Positions 1 through 8,284 are shown, counted from the first letter of the stretch. The stretch: 64,000 bases of DNA from Trichormus variabilis 0441 (GCF_009856605.1 NZ_CP047242.1:680001-744000), one strand, 5' to 3'. Made by a program: numbers and translations. The notes: generated by a model not told the origin, from the letters alone.

Positions 1-1
1 A

Positions 2-493
2 ATTGCGGAAACCCTAGCATTTGATTATTACAGACAAAATAAAGTTGATATTCGAGTTGTCCGTATATTCAACACCTACGGCCCCAGAATGTTAGAAAAC
101 GATGGACGGGTGGTGAGTAATTTTATAGTTCAAGCTTTACGAGGCACACCTTTAACTGTGTATGGTGATGGCTCACAAACTCGGAGTTTTTGCTATGTTT
201 CTGACTTGGTGGAAGGCTTTATCCGTTTAATGAATAGCGATTACGTCGGGCCAGTTAATTTAGGAAATCCTGGTGAATACACCATTCTAGAATTAGCGCA
301 AGCTGTGCAAAATTTGATCAATCCAGATGCACAGATCAAGTTTGAACCATTGCCTGCTGATGATCCACGTCGTCGCCAACCAGATATTACAAAAGCCAGA
401 ACCTTACTCAATTGGGAACCAACCATTCCTCTGCAAGAAGGGTTAAAGCTGACGATAGAAGATTTCCGCGATCGCATCAAGAGTGCCGTCTAG
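2..493 (+). CDS. UDP-sugar SDR (UDP-glucuronate decarboxylase-like), 5' truncated
   Basis: The frame is open from base 2, so the start and the N-terminal NAD-binding half lie outside the window. What is seen is the C-terminal part of an extended short-chain dehydrogenase acting on a nucleotide sugar: the [10 protein letters not shown] segment, [16 protein letters not shown] and a substrate-binding tail ending in [12 protein letters not shown]. These match UDP-xylose synthase/UDP-glucuronate decarboxylase and related epimerases. The next gene makes UDP-glucuronate, which would be the substrate of a decarboxylase, so the pair fits a UDP-glucose to UDP-xylose route for surface polysaccharide. 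Family assignment is good; exact substrate is inferred from the neighbour. The first internal ATG (89) is not the real start because homologous sequence continues upstream of it. Confidence 0.85.
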   Translation: MAETLAFDYYRQNKVDIRVVRIFNTYGPRMLENDGRVVSNFIVQALRGTPLTVYGDGSQTRSFCYVSDLVEGFIRLMNSDYVGPVNLGNPGEYTILELAQAVQNLINPDAQIKFEPLPADDPRRRQPDITKARTLLNWEPTIPLQEGLKLTIEDFRDRIKSAV

Positions 494-649
494 GATACAG
501 GCTACTTAGGAGCCTGGGGTACTGTTCTCAAGTGCTGGCTAACTTTATTTGAGCAGGTATTTCAGCAACAGTACAACATGAAAAAGTGTAAATGTCATTT
601 TGACAAATCTTTGTTTTAAAAGTAACCCCCTAGTGAGGAGTTCAACAAA

Positions 650-2038
650 ATGCGTGTTTGTGTAATTGGTACTGGTTATGTTGGCTTGGTAACAGGAGCT
701 TGCTTGGCTCACATCGGACACGATGTGATTTGCATAGATAACAACGAAGAAAAAGTCAAGATCATGAAGGCCGGGCAATCACCAATTTTTGAGCCTGGAC
801 TTTCAGAAATTATGCAGTCGGCTATCCAATCCGGCAAGATTCAATTTTCTACCGATTTGGCAGCAGGTGTAGCCCACGGAGAAATTTTATTTATTGCGGT
901 TGGTACACCACCACTACCCACCGGTGAAAGCGATACCCGTTATGTAGAAGCTGTAGCCCGTGGTATCGGTGCTAATCTCAACGGTGGTTATAAAGTAATT
1001 GTGAATAAATCTACAGTACCCATCGGCTCAGGTGACTGGGTAAGAATGATTGTTTTGGATGGGATTGCAGAACGGCAAAAAACCCTCGTAACCGCAGGTG
1101 GCGGTAGTGTTGAGGATAAATTACCAGAATTACCCCAGTTTGATGTAGTTAGTAACCCTGAGTTCTTGCGTGAAGGTTCAGCTGTATACGACACATTTAA
1201 CCCTGACCGCATTGTTTTGGGAGGTAATAGCCCTAGAGCGATCGCTTTAATGCAGGAATTATACGCCCCCATTGTCGAGCGCAAATTTGCAGAAAACCAA
1301 TCTTTACCACCAGTACCCATTCTGGCTACAGACCTCAGTTCCGCAGAAATGATTAAATATGCGGCAAACGCTTTCTTAGCCACTAAGATTAGTTTTATTA
1401 ACGAAGTAGCTAACATTTGCGATCGTGTTGGTGCAGACGTTACCCAAGTCGCCAAAGGTATTGGTTTAGACTCCCGTATCGGTAACAAATTCTTACAAGC
1501 TGGGATTGGTTGGGGTGGTTCCTGCTTCCCCAAAGACGTAGCTGCGCTGATTCACACCGCCGACGACTACGGCTATGAAGCACAGCTATTAAAATCTGCT
1601 GTTAGCGTCAACGAACGTCAACGCTTAATTGCTTTAGAAAAACTGCAACAAGTCCTGAAAATCCTCAAAGGTAAAACTGTTGGTTTACTCGGTCTTACAT
1701 TTAAGCCCGACACCGACGACTTACGTGATGCACCAGCATTGAACTTAATCGAGCAACTAAACCGTTTAGGTGCTAAAGTCAAAGCCTACGACCCCATCGT
1801 TTCCCAAACTGGTATGCGCCACGGTCTTTCTGGCGTATTAGTAGAAACCGATGCAGAACGTTTAGCTGATGGTTGTGATGCGTTGGTACTTGTAACCGAA
1901 TGGCAGCAATTTAGCGGTCTTGACTACGCCAAAATGGCCAAATTAATGAATAACCCCGTCGTGATTGACGGTCGTAATTTCCTCGATCCTGAAACTCTAG
2001 TACGGGCTGGATTCCAGTATGTAGGTGTTGGAAGATAG
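650..2038 (+). CDS. ugd: UDP-glucose 6-dehydrogenase
   Basis: It oxidises UDP-glucose to UDP-glucuronate with two NAD+. The 462-residue protein starts with the Rossmann motif GTGYVGLV (residues 8-15), has the NKSTVPIGSGD segment of the NAD domain, and carries the catalytic cysteine in GGSCFPKD (Cys292). The UDP-binding C-terminal domain begins at about residue 330 (GLTFKPDTDDLRDAP). A Gly/Ser-containing loop near residues 140-160 (TAGGGSVEDKLPELP) is longer than in the E. coli enzyme. An AGTGAGGAG stretch lies about 10 bases before ATG 650 and fits a ribosome binding site. It lies 156 bp after the SDR gene on the same strand and is followed by a terminator, so the two may form one unit for capsular or exopolysaccharide precursors. 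Confidence 0.95.
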   Translation: MRVCVIGTGYVGLVTGACLAHIGHDVICIDNNEEKVKIMKAGQSPIFEPGLSEIMQSAIQSGKIQFSTDLAAGVAHGEILFIAVGTPPLPTGESDTRYVEAVARGIGANLNGGYKVIVNKSTVPIGSGDWVRMIVLDGIAERQKTLVTAGGGSVEDKLPELPQFDVVSNPEFLREGSAVYDTFNPDRIVLGGNSPRAIALMQELYAPIVERKFAENQSLPPVPILATDLSSAEMIKYAANAFLATKISFINEVANICDRVGADVTQVAKGIGLDSRIGNKFLQAGIGWGGSCFPKDVAALIHTADDYGYEAQLLKSAVSVNERQRLIALEKLQQVLKILKGKTVGLLGLTFKPDTDDLRDAPALNLIEQLNRLGAKVKAYDPIVSQTGMRHGLSGVLVETDAERLADGCDALVLVTEWQQFSGLDYAKMAKLMNNPVVIDGRNFLDPETLVRAGFQYVGVGR

Positions 2039-2081
2039 GTAAGTATCTTATTTGCTCAAAAAGTGTAATTAAATAACTCTC

Positions 2082-2119
2082 AATACCGCTTAGTATTTCT
2101 AGGCGGTATTTAATTTTTT
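2082..2119 (+). terminator. Rho-independent terminator after ugd
   Basis: AATACCGC (2082-2089) pairs with GCGGTATT (2103-2110), followed by TAATTTTTT. It closes the ugd transcript before the convergent ybaK gene. Confidence 0.7.
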
Positions 2120-2142
2120 GACTTACAGAAATATCTCCATTA

Positions 2143-2613
2143 CTAATCTTGTGCAATAGCCCCCATTATGCCATTGACCGCAGATAAATAATCAGATGGG
2201 TTCAGCAAAATTAGCATTCCTCGCATTCCCCCAGAAACGGTAATTTTATCAAACAGGGTTGCTGTTTCGTCAACATAGGTGGGATAGCTTTTTTTACTAG
2301 CTAAAGCTGTGACACCACCACGGATATAACCTGTTAGCGGCTGTACCTCCTTCAGTGGAACCGTTTCAATTTTGCGATTTCCAGAAATCCGAGCCAGGGC
2401 TTTTAAATCTAAATGAGCATTTCCAGGTAAAACAGCAAAACAGATGCCTGTTTGGTCACCCCTGACTACTAGGGTTTTAAAAACTTGTTCTGGAGGAAGT
2501 CCAACTTTTTGGGCTGTACTTTCAGCCGCCAAATCATCAGGATCTACCTCATAGTTAAGAATTTCATAGGCAATGCCTAGTTTATCCAGTAGTCGAGCCG
2601 CATTAGTTTTCAT
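2143..2613 (-). CDS. ybaK: Cys-tRNA(Pro)/aminoacyl-tRNA deacylase, YbaK family
   Basis: A trans-editing deacylase of the YbaK/EbsC family that hydrolyses mischarged Cys-tRNA(Pro). Seen are MKTNAARLLDKLGIAYEI at the N terminus, VFKTLVVRGD, GNAHLDLKALARISGNRK and the glycine loop YIRGGVTALASKK, all typical of YbaK. I place the start at 2613 (156 residues, normal family length); a longer frame to 2640 adds nine residues that do not look like the family. The gene lies only four bases after a small zinc-ribbon ORF on the same strand, so the two are probably co-transcribed. Confidence 0.88.
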   Translation of the reverse strand: MKTNAARLLDKLGIAYEILNYEVDPDDLAAESTAQKVGLPPEQVFKTLVVRGDQTGICFAVLPGNAHLDLKALARISGNRKIETVPLKEVQPLTGYIRGGVTALASKKSYPTYVDETATLFDKITVSGGMRGMLILLNPSDYLSAVNGIMGAIAQD

Positions 2614-2617
2614 TCTA

Positions 2618-2800
2618 TTAATAGTCGCTATCAGCCACACAAATACCTTTACATTTAATACCGTTCGTAGCAGTGCGCTGACAATGAGGACAGAGAACTT
2701 TTTCGTCCTCTGTTTCTTGATTGGTATTTATATTAGTACTTCCCTGTAATTTATCTTTTTCCACAGTTATAAAAGATTTCCCATCACTCAAATTATACAA
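2618..2800 (-). CDS. small zinc-ribbon-like protein
   Basis: A 60-residue ORF with a C-terminal CPHCQRT ... KCKGIC pattern, i.e. CxxC followed about ten residues later by CxxxC, suggestive of a small zinc-binding knuckle. The N-terminal half is polar and low in complexity. It is separated by only four bases from ybaK, which argues for a real upstream partner, but I do not recognise the family and the length is short enough that chance cannot be excluded. Confidence 0.5.
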   Translation of the reverse strand: MYNLSDGKSFITVEKDKLQGSTNINTNQETEDEKVLCPHCQRTATNGIKCKGICVADSDY

Positions 2801-2885
2801 ATAGCTGGAGTAGGGAGAGTCATAACCGACCGTCGGAGAACCATATCTAAGTTATTATTAGGGGCAAGACTGAAAAATTTATTGT

Positions 2886-3173
2886 ATGCAAACTATTACT
2901 GATATTGGCACATTAATTGTTCGCACACCAGGAACTCTTGGCGGTCGTCCTCACATTGCAGGCACTAGAGTATCCATACAGAGGGTTGCTGCTTGGTACA
3001 AAATGGGTCTAAATGCAGAGGAAATTGTAGAAAGAATGGGTAATTTAACGTTAGTGCAGGTTTATGCTGCCTTGACTTACTACCATGCTAACCAAAAAGA
3101 AATTGAAGCTTATCTCGCTGCGGAGAAATCAAGCTATGAAGAACTTGCTACTCAAATGAATCAGTCAGTATGA
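2886..3173 (+). CDS. DUF433-family putative antitoxin
   Basis: A 95-residue protein with the DUF433 signature: TPGTLGGRPHIAGTRVSIQRVAAWYKMGLNAEEI, a helix-turn-helix-like domain found next to PIN-like nucleases. Residues 15-75 hold the domain; the C-terminal tail (YLAAEKSSYEELATQMNQ) may be the toxin-binding part. Its stop overlaps the start of the next gene (ATGA at 3170-3173), the usual arrangement of type II toxin-antitoxin pairs. Family knowledge: DUF433 members are predicted antitoxins and autoregulators; no experiment is implied here. Confidence 0.82.
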   Translation: MQTITDIGTLIVRTPGTLGGRPHIAGTRVSIQRVAAWYKMGLNAEEIVERMGNLTLVQVYAALTYYHANQKEIEAYLAAEKSSYEELATQMNQSV

Positions 3174-3535
3174 GTGAAATACGACTGTTAATCGATGAGG
3201 ACGCGATGGATCATCGATTCGTGGGAGCATTGAGAGCCAGGGGGGTAGATGTTACAACTGCTGGTGAGCTAAATACAACGGGTTTCAGCGATGAGGAACA
3301 GTTAATTATTGCTACTCAACAGCGAAGAGTATTCTATACATTTAATATTGGTGATTTTTGCCAGCTACATAGTATCTACACGACGGAGAAAAGAACTCAT
3401 TCCGGTATTATTATTTCGTCACAAGATTATTCAATTGGTGAGCAGATGCGGCGAGTCTTGAAATTGATTGCGACTAAATCTGCTCATGATATGGAAAATC
3501 AGCTAGTTTTCCTCAGTGCTTATTTAGGGGAGTAG
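3170..3535 (+). CDS. DUF5615 PIN-like toxin candidate
   Basis: A 121-residue protein of the DUF5615/Mut7-C-like PIN branch: LLIDEDAMDHRFVGALRARGVDV contains the first acidic pair (DED), FSDEEQLIIATQQRRVFYTFNIGDF the second acidic cluster and the asparagine/aspartate pair, and HSGIIISSQ the late strand. These acidic residues would bind the metal of an RNase. Translationally coupled to the DUF433 gene. The likely job is a ribonuclease toxin held by its partner; the actual target is unknown. Confidence 0.8.
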   Translation: MSEIRLLIDEDAMDHRFVGALRARGVDVTTAGELNTTGFSDEEQLIIATQQRRVFYTFNIGDFCQLHSIYTTEKRTHSGIIISSQDYSIGEQMRRVLKLIATKSAHDMENQLVFLSAYLGE

Positions 3536-3570
3536 ATTGACTAAATGAGAGATTGATATTGGTTGTCGAG

Positions 3571-3608
3571 GCGATCGCCTGTTGTGGTCATTTTGTGCGA
3601 TCGCTTTT
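3571..3608 (+). terminator. hairpin built from two HIP1 octamers
   Basis: Two GCGATCGC palindromes (3571-3578 and 3597-3604) can pair with each other across an 18-base loop and are followed by TTTT. It sits 36 bp after the toxin gene and could end that transcript. Each HIP1 can also self-pair, so the fold is not certain. Confidence 0.4.
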
Positions 3609-3737
3609 AGCAAGTGCATATATTCTTGATGGCTCAAATTAGTTATGTCACTCCATTAATTTATATGATAGTGCATTTAATAAACATAAAAGTTATACTT
3701 AAGACGTACGTGATGTAAAATTTACTGAGTAAACGAT

Positions 3738-4751
3738 ATGAATGGCTTTCAAAATTCTGAGACTTCAGGTATTGTTCCACAACAGCCTGAAACGATCATC
3801 AGCCTTGATGACTTCAAGTCTCTTTTTTATCAACTCAATGCAAAACCAGATACTGAGATACGGTTACTGCCTGGTAAGAAGACTGTGGAACTAGCGGACA
3901 TCAGTAATATCAATGAACAAATACAAGCTAAACTTAGGAATCATGATGTAGCTGCAAGTATTGGCTCAATTAACTTTATTCTTTCAAATAAAAAAATTAA
4001 GGATTATTCTACTTGGGCTGAGTTTGAAAGAGAAAAATGGAATACTATTAATGAAAGAATTAAAACGCTAACTATTCATTGGGATATTGCAATTAAATTA
4101 CCTCAATATAGTCTTCCGCAAAGACATTCTATCAGATTAAGAATTGGCAGTAATATTCCTCCTAAAGATATATTTCAATTAATATTTACAAGTGACAACA
4201 TTCAAGAGATAATGGAAGCCAAGACTCCTAGCGTCTGTAAAATTGATTTTATTAATAATATTATTGCCATTGAATTATTAAATATAGTGAGCAATTGGTA
4301 TGACGGTTTGAGAGATTCACCTGAATCTAGTACTTTAGAGAAAATTCTCAAGAAAAGAGGGAGAATCTTCAGTGAAATTATTCGCTACGCATCTCCTATC
4401 GTAGTTTTGATGATCGTATGTCAATACTCTAATTATTTATTGCCTATTTTAGGAATAGGAGAAGAAATATCGATTGAAAACTTGCAAGCATGTTTCATAT
4501 TTTTGGCAGCATTTTTTATGGTAGGGTTATTTTTTGGATTTAAACTTGAAGCATTTATAGATAAAAGAATAGATGAATTTGAAGAATTTCCCAGTTTTTC
4601 TATTACCAAAGGTGATGAGAAAGCTATAGAAAACTTTGAAAAATCTAATAAAAAACTAACCGCACAAATTGTTAATAGAATACTTTGGATTTTATTTAGT
4701 GTAATAGTATCTTCATCTTTAAAGTTTATATTAAATCATATCATATCTTGA
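3738..4751 (+). CDS. orphan membrane protein, function unknown
   Basis: I do not recognise this 337-residue protein. The first ~200 residues are soluble and mixed alpha/beta (for example ISLDDFKSLFYQL and a WDIAIKLPQY segment). The last third holds three hydrophobic segments: about 216-236 (YASPIVVLMIVCQYSNYLLPI), 250-270 (ACFIFLAAFFMVGLFFGF) and 315-335 near the C terminus, with an acidic-basic soluble loop (DKRIDEFEEFP) between the second and third. The DNA is visibly more AT-rich than its neighbours and the gene stands alone between a toxin-antitoxin pair and hupL, which suggests accessory, transferred DNA. The start ATG at 3738 follows a weak Shine-Dalgarno. No function can be assigned. 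Confidence 0.65.
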   Translation: MNGFQNSETSGIVPQQPETIISLDDFKSLFYQLNAKPDTEIRLLPGKKTVELADISNINEQIQAKLRNHDVAASIGSINFILSNKKIKDYSTWAEFEREKWNTINERIKTLTIHWDIAIKLPQYSLPQRHSIRLRIGSNIPPKDIFQLIFTSDNIQEIMEAKTPSVCKIDFINNIIAIELLNIVSNWYDGLRDSPESSTLEKILKKRGRIFSEIIRYASPIVVLMIVCQYSNYLLPILGIGEEISIENLQACFIFLAAFFMVGLFFGFKLEAFIDKRIDEFEEFPSFSITKGDEKAIENFEKSNKKLTAQIVNRILWILFSVIVSSSLKFILNHIIS

Positions 4752-4866
4752 TGAAATTATTATTCTGGATTTATTGAATGTTTTAGCGGCAATTCTCAAC
4801 TATGAAATATCAATGAGCTAATGACTAACTAAATAAAAACTAGCCATTAGCCATACTCATAAAAAA

Positions 4867-4908
4867 CTCTCCGCGCACCTCCGCGTTGACCTCCGCGCCA
4901 CTCTGCGT
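4867..4908 (+). repeat. CTCCGCG-rich intergenic repeat
   Basis: ACTCTCCGCGCACCTCCGCG and CTCCGCGCCACTCTGCGT lie in the 163-bp gap downstream of hupL. Related stretches occur before hypC (13854-13870, CTCTGCGCCTCTGCGTG) and, reversed, before hypF (11436-11455). It is a short dispersed repeat seen three times in the window. Confidence 0.5.
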
Positions 4909-4914
4909 TTAAAC

Positions 4915-6510
4915 TTAAGCAGTGCGAAAACGCGCCAACTCCTCACCAGTCTTCGCATCATGGGCGTGAACAGTACAAACCAGACAAGAGTCAAACGATC
5001 GCGCGACGTGTCCCACTTCTACAGGATCTCTAGAATCTTCAATAGGAGTTCCGATCAAAGCTTCCTCAATAGGGCCGCGTACCCCCTCACTATCACGGGG
5101 GCCGACGTTCCAAGTAGTCGCCGCAATCACCTGATAATTCTTAATCTTGCCACCTTCGATATCTATCCAGTGACACAAAGAACCCCGTGAGGCTTCCGTT
5201 GCACCCCAACCGCGACCGTCTTTTTCTTTGGGTTTGATATACCAAGGGTCATTTAAGACGAACTCACGCAGACATCTTTCCGCTTGGCGATATAACTTGA
5301 CAATTTCGTGAACTCGTGCAAGTTGACGTAAGTGAATACTAGCACCACCCATTTTTTGAAAAGCATCCAGAATAAACCCGTCGTAGTGTTGCCAAGATTC
5401 ACCATGCTGACCACCTGCAACTAACTGGCGGGCTAGGGGGCCGACTTCCAAGCGTCCGAAGTCTTGGTGTAATACCGCCGTTGACCAAGAGTAGGCATTT
5501 TTGAAGTCTTTAGTATTTTTCTGGGTGGGTTTGGTGGTGCGGTCAAAGGGGTGAACATCTGCGTTACCTTCGTCATACCAGGAGTGGGTGGTATTTTCAC
5601 GGGCGAAGGTGTGATCCATCAAAGTATGGGTATCGCTGAAGCTGTCATACACACCACTTTTCATAATCATGGCGGCGTTGCGGCCTTCGATGGTTGGCTT
5701 TTGGTATTTATCTTCATGGGGTAAGTATCCCCAGGAGACGTATTTACCCACACCAGCGCCATATCTATCTAAACCAATATCTAGACCCATACGCCAATAG
5801 AAACCCAAATCTGACTCACGATGCTTGATGTCTGCTTCTAACCAGTCCATGAAGTCATCATAAGTTTGAATTTCTTCGTAGCGTTCCAAAGAGCAACCCA
5901 ACCATACAGGTTCTAACCAGTTGGTACGGAAGTATTCGAGAATCGCCCATGCGCGGGTGATGTCGGTTAAAGTAGGGGCGCACATAACACCACCAGGCAC
6001 CATATAACTGCTGTGAGGCCATTGTCCACCAAACAGGGCGTAAATTTCTACGGGTTTGCTGGAAATGGTCACGCCGAGTTCATAGGATTTGCCTGTGAAG
6101 GCGGCGAAGCGGCGGACGGCTTCATCGTAGAAGCGGCTACTACGGTATTTTTTGTTTGTTAAGTCAATGGCGAACAATCCATAGAAGTAGCGGGGGATGC
6201 TTTGGATGGTTTCGACAATTTGACCGAGGTTTCTGGCTAAGATGGCGTTGCGGGGAACGGTTGTATTCCAGGCTGTATCTAATGCCCAGGATGCAGATGT
6301 CAAGTGAGAAGCACCGCAGATACCGCAGATACGAGGCGTGACAATTAGTCCAGCTTGGGGGTCTTTGCCACGAAGAATGATTTCAAAGCCGCGAAATAGT
6401 TCGGCGTGAGTCCAAGCGTTAACTACCTGTCCGTCTTCTATTTCCACACGGACATCTAAATCACCCTCGACTCTACCGACGGGTGATATATCTAATGTTT
6501 TGATTGTCAT
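4915..6510 (-). CDS. hupL: uptake [NiFe]-hydrogenase large subunit
   Basis: The 531-residue catalytic subunit of the uptake hydrogenase, which oxidises H2 released by nitrogenase in heterocysts. The NiFe ligands are seen at the N terminus in RICGICGASH (Cys62, Cys65) and at the C terminus in DSCLVCTVH (Cys509, Cys512). A 16-residue tail after His515 should be removed by the HupW-type endopeptidase, which is not in this window. The C-terminal motif reads DSCxxC where most NiFe enzymes have DPCxxC. The frame is intact: the 16-bp site at 6000-6015 is present once and no DNA element interrupts the gene. It follows hupS by 75 bp, a gap filled with TTGTCAGTTG-type repeats that may form hairpins and tune the hupS:hupL ratio. 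Maturation depends on the hyp genes transcribed in the opposite direction. Confidence 0.97.
   Translation of the reverse strand: MTIKTLDISPVGRVEGDLDVRVEIEDGQVVNAWTHAELFRGFEIILRGKDPQAGLIVTPRICGICGASHLTSASWALDTAWNTTVPRNAILARNLGQIVETIQSIPRYFYGLFAIDLTNKKYRSSRFYDEAVRRFAAFTGKSYELGVTISSKPVEIYALFGGQWPHSSYMVPGGVMCAPTLTDITRAWAILEYFRTNWLEPVWLGCSLERYEEIQTYDDFMDWLEADIKHRESDLGFYWRMGLDIGLDRYGAGVGKYVSWGYLPHEDKYQKPTIEGRNAAMIMKSGVYDSFSDTHTLMDHTFARENTTHSWYDEGNADVHPFDRTTKPTQKNTKDFKNAYSWSTAVLHQDFGRLEVGPLARQLVAGGQHGESWQHYDGFILDAFQKMGGASIHLRQLARVHEIVKLYRQAERCLREFVLNDPWYIKPKEKDGRGWGATEASRGSLCHWIDIEGGKIKNYQVIAATTWNVGPRDSEGVRGPIEEALIGTPIEDSRDPVEVGHVARSFDSCLVCTVHAHDAKTGEELARFRTA
6000..6015 (-). other. unoccupied hupL-element recombination site
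   Basis: On the minus strand these bases read CACAGCAGTTATATGG and encode HSSYM within HupL. As I recall, this is the 16-bp direct repeat at which the XisC recombinase excises a ~10.5-kb element from hupL of Anabaena PCC 7120. Here it occurs once and no xisC-like gene is visible, so this is the empty (or precisely excised) state. Confidence 0.75.
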
Positions 6511-6516
6511 ATTTGT

Positions 6517-6585
6517 TAGTTGTCAGTTGTCGGTTGTTAGTTGTCGGTTGTCAGTAGCAACTGACCATTGACTACTGACCACTGA
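6517..6585. repeat. TTGTCAGTTG/ACTGAC short tandem repeats in hupS-hupL gap
   Basis: Reiterated TTGTCAGTTG and TTGTCGGTTG units are followed by complementary ACTGACCATTGACTACTGACC. The two halves can fold into a long imperfect hairpin between hupS and hupL. Similar units recur at 7587-7645, 15870-15890, 16045-16070, 30818-30836 and 31000-31040. Confidence 0.65.
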
Positions 6586-7548
6586 CTAAACTGTAAAAAA
6601 GTCTTCTTCTGCCCATTTGGGGGCTGTGTCTTTAGCAACCATTGTGAGGACAGCGTAGTTTTTATTGCTTACCCCTGGTGGTAGTTCTTTGGGTACTCCC
6701 ATGATGGTCTGGGTTTTAAATACGGTTCCGGGTTTGAGGTCGAAGAAGGGGAACTCTGGTTCTGTGCAACCTAAACAGGGCATTCCGGCGCGGGTCTTGG
6801 AGGAGACGCGGTTCCAGAGGATGCGGTTGCAGGAAGAATGAGTCATGGGGCCGCGACAACCTAAGTCGTAGAATAGACAGCCTTTGCGTTGTCCAAATTC
6901 GGCGGTGGTGGCTTTGTAGGCGAAGTGGACGTTACGGGTACAGCCGGTTTGGGTGAAGGTGTTGAAGAAGGTTTGGGGGCGGTTGAGTTCATCGAGGGCG
7001 ATGTCTCCTATACGTCCGGTAGCGATCGCCACTAATATCTGCGTAATCCAATCGGGGTGAGATGGACAACCGGGGATATTGATTACTGGTAGCCCTGATT
7101 TGGCACGGAAATCTTTACCTAAAAAGCCGCCTTCCTTACGTTTGAGGAATTGCAAGCCTTGTGATTCGCTGGGGTTTGGTTCCATTGCGGGGATTCCTCC
7201 CCAAGTGGCGCAGTCTCCCACGGCGACGACAAAACTAGCAGCTTGGGCGAGGTCATTTAACCAATCTTTCATGGGGCGATCGGCAAAACGGTTCCATTCG
7301 CCTGTACCGTTGGGGGCATTAACTACAGTACCTTCAAAGACCAAAATGTCTAGAGGTATTTTGCCTAAGATGCAATCCCACAGTAAGGTTTGTACGTTGT
7401 CGCCTAGTTCCAGTCCTAAGGAAGGATGCCAAAGTACCTTGATACCAAAATCAGCAATTAAATCGCATACTGTCGGTTCTTCGGCATTAAGAAAAGACAT
7501 GGTGTTGCCTGAACAAGCACCACCTTGCAGCCAGAGTACGTTAGTCAT
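6586..7548 (-). CDS. hupS: uptake [NiFe]-hydrogenase small subunit
   Basis: The 320-residue electron-transfer subunit. It begins directly with MTNVLWLQGGACSGNTMSF and has no twin-arginine signal, as in other cyanobacterial HupS, so it is cytoplasmic or on the inner face of a membrane. FeS ligands are visible in GDCATWGG, NIPGCPSHPDW, CTRNVHFAYK, GCLFYDLGCRGP, NRILWN and GMPCLGCTEPEFPF. The proximal motif has a single cysteine (Cys12, CSGN) where standard membrane-bound hydrogenases have CxxC. The gene is first in hupSL, divergent from the accessory operon across a 469-bp region. Expression is known in relatives to be NtcA-dependent and heterocyst-linked; I see no exact GTAN8TAC site here. Confidence 0.96.
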   Translation of the reverse strand: MTNVLWLQGGACSGNTMSFLNAEEPTVCDLIADFGIKVLWHPSLGLELGDNVQTLLWDCILGKIPLDILVFEGTVVNAPNGTGEWNRFADRPMKDWLNDLAQAASFVVAVGDCATWGGIPAMEPNPSESQGLQFLKRKEGGFLGKDFRAKSGLPVINIPGCPSHPDWITQILVAIATGRIGDIALDELNRPQTFFNTFTQTGCTRNVHFAYKATTAEFGQRKGCLFYDLGCRGPMTHSSCNRILWNRVSSKTRAGMPCLGCTEPEFPFFDLKPGTVFKTQTIMGVPKELPPGVSNKNYAVLTMVAKDTAPKWAEEDFFTV

Positions 7549-8017
7549 TGGCTATTAGTTTGTATATTGTTTATCGCACTGGGTGTGTCAGTTGTCAGTT
7601 GTCAGTTGTTAGTTGTTAGTTGTTTTGCCACTGACTACTGACAAAACTCTATCCTCTTGTGAGTGGAGTTTTATCAGGCGTGACGCAGGTGTTGACGCTT
7701 GTAGAGGTTCACCTGTTTATAAAGGTTTACTTTTCAGAATACAGTATTTTTTATCTGATTGTATATCATTAAATAAATTTATTTTTTAGCAATAGTTAAA
7801 TCAAAATTATATTTGTTTTAATAGTAGTTTTTTAGACAGATTTTAATTGGTGAATTTGCAATTTTTATGGCTCAATTTTTAGGCATAAATACTGGGTTGT
7901 TAGATGATTTTTTTTGATTGACGATCACCCTCTAGAATTTATATATATGGTGTTTTATATTTAAAAGTTAATGAGGCTTTTTTGATCCTGCCAGTTAAGA
8001 GAGGAACGTAATAGCTA
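7549..8017. promoter_or_regulatory. divergent hupSL / accessory-operon control region
   Basis: A 469-bp gene-free stretch between hupS (minus) and the first small membrane gene (plus), so it must hold both promoters. The hupS-proximal part has TTGTCAGTTG repeats (7587-7645) and an inverted pair AAAACTC (7643-7649) / GAGTTTT (7666-7672). The distal 270 bp is strongly AT-rich with runs of T at 7907-7916. No perfect NtcA box (GTAN8TAC) was found by eye. A GAGAGGAACG stretch lies about 20 bases before ATG 8018. Confidence 0.6.
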
Positions 8018-8284
8018 ATGAATGAGTTTTTTAGTAACTCTTATCTTCGTGAATTTCTGACCAATATGGTAACAAGTGATGTCACTTTCATCACAGGATT
8101 ATTTTGGTTAGTTGTAGCCACGCTTATATCAATGATTGGCGGTGCTATTGGTGGGATGATATTAGCCGGAAAAGATATTGGCTATGGTTTTTCAGCAACA
8201 ATTGGGGCATTATTTGCGCCGGCGGGGGTAATTCCTGCCATTATTTTGGGTCTGGGTTTACTAAATTTCTTGAGTAATTATTAG
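8018..8284 (+). CDS. small membrane protein of the extended hyp cluster (asr0689-like)
   Basis: An 88-residue protein with two hydrophobic, glycine-rich helices: about 24-51 (FITGLFWLVVATLISMIGG and following) and 58-85 (GFSATIGALFAPAGVIPAI and following). Function unknown. It is the first gene on the plus strand after the hupS divergence and is followed eight bases later by another small membrane gene. In PCC 7120 a similar pair of small ORFs lies between hupS and the hyp genes. The repeated GG and GA steps suggest tight helix packing. The position suggests a role linked to hydrogenase, but nothing in the sequence shows it. Confidence 0.75.
   Translation: MNEFFSNSYLREFLTNMVTSDVTFITGLFWLVVATLISMIGGAIGGMILAGKDIGYGFSATIGALFAPAGVIPAIILGLGLLNFLSNY

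Noticed and set aside
988..1533. 181-codon minus-strand frame inside ugd
   Set aside because: Antisense shadow of a well-conserved dehydrogenase.
7681..7712. Possible NtcA site upstream of hupS (TGTAGAGGTTCACC and nearby TGTTGACGCTTGTA)
   Set aside because: Neither matches GTAN8TAC or TGTN9-10ACA fully, so I do not call it a site although NtcA control is known in relatives.
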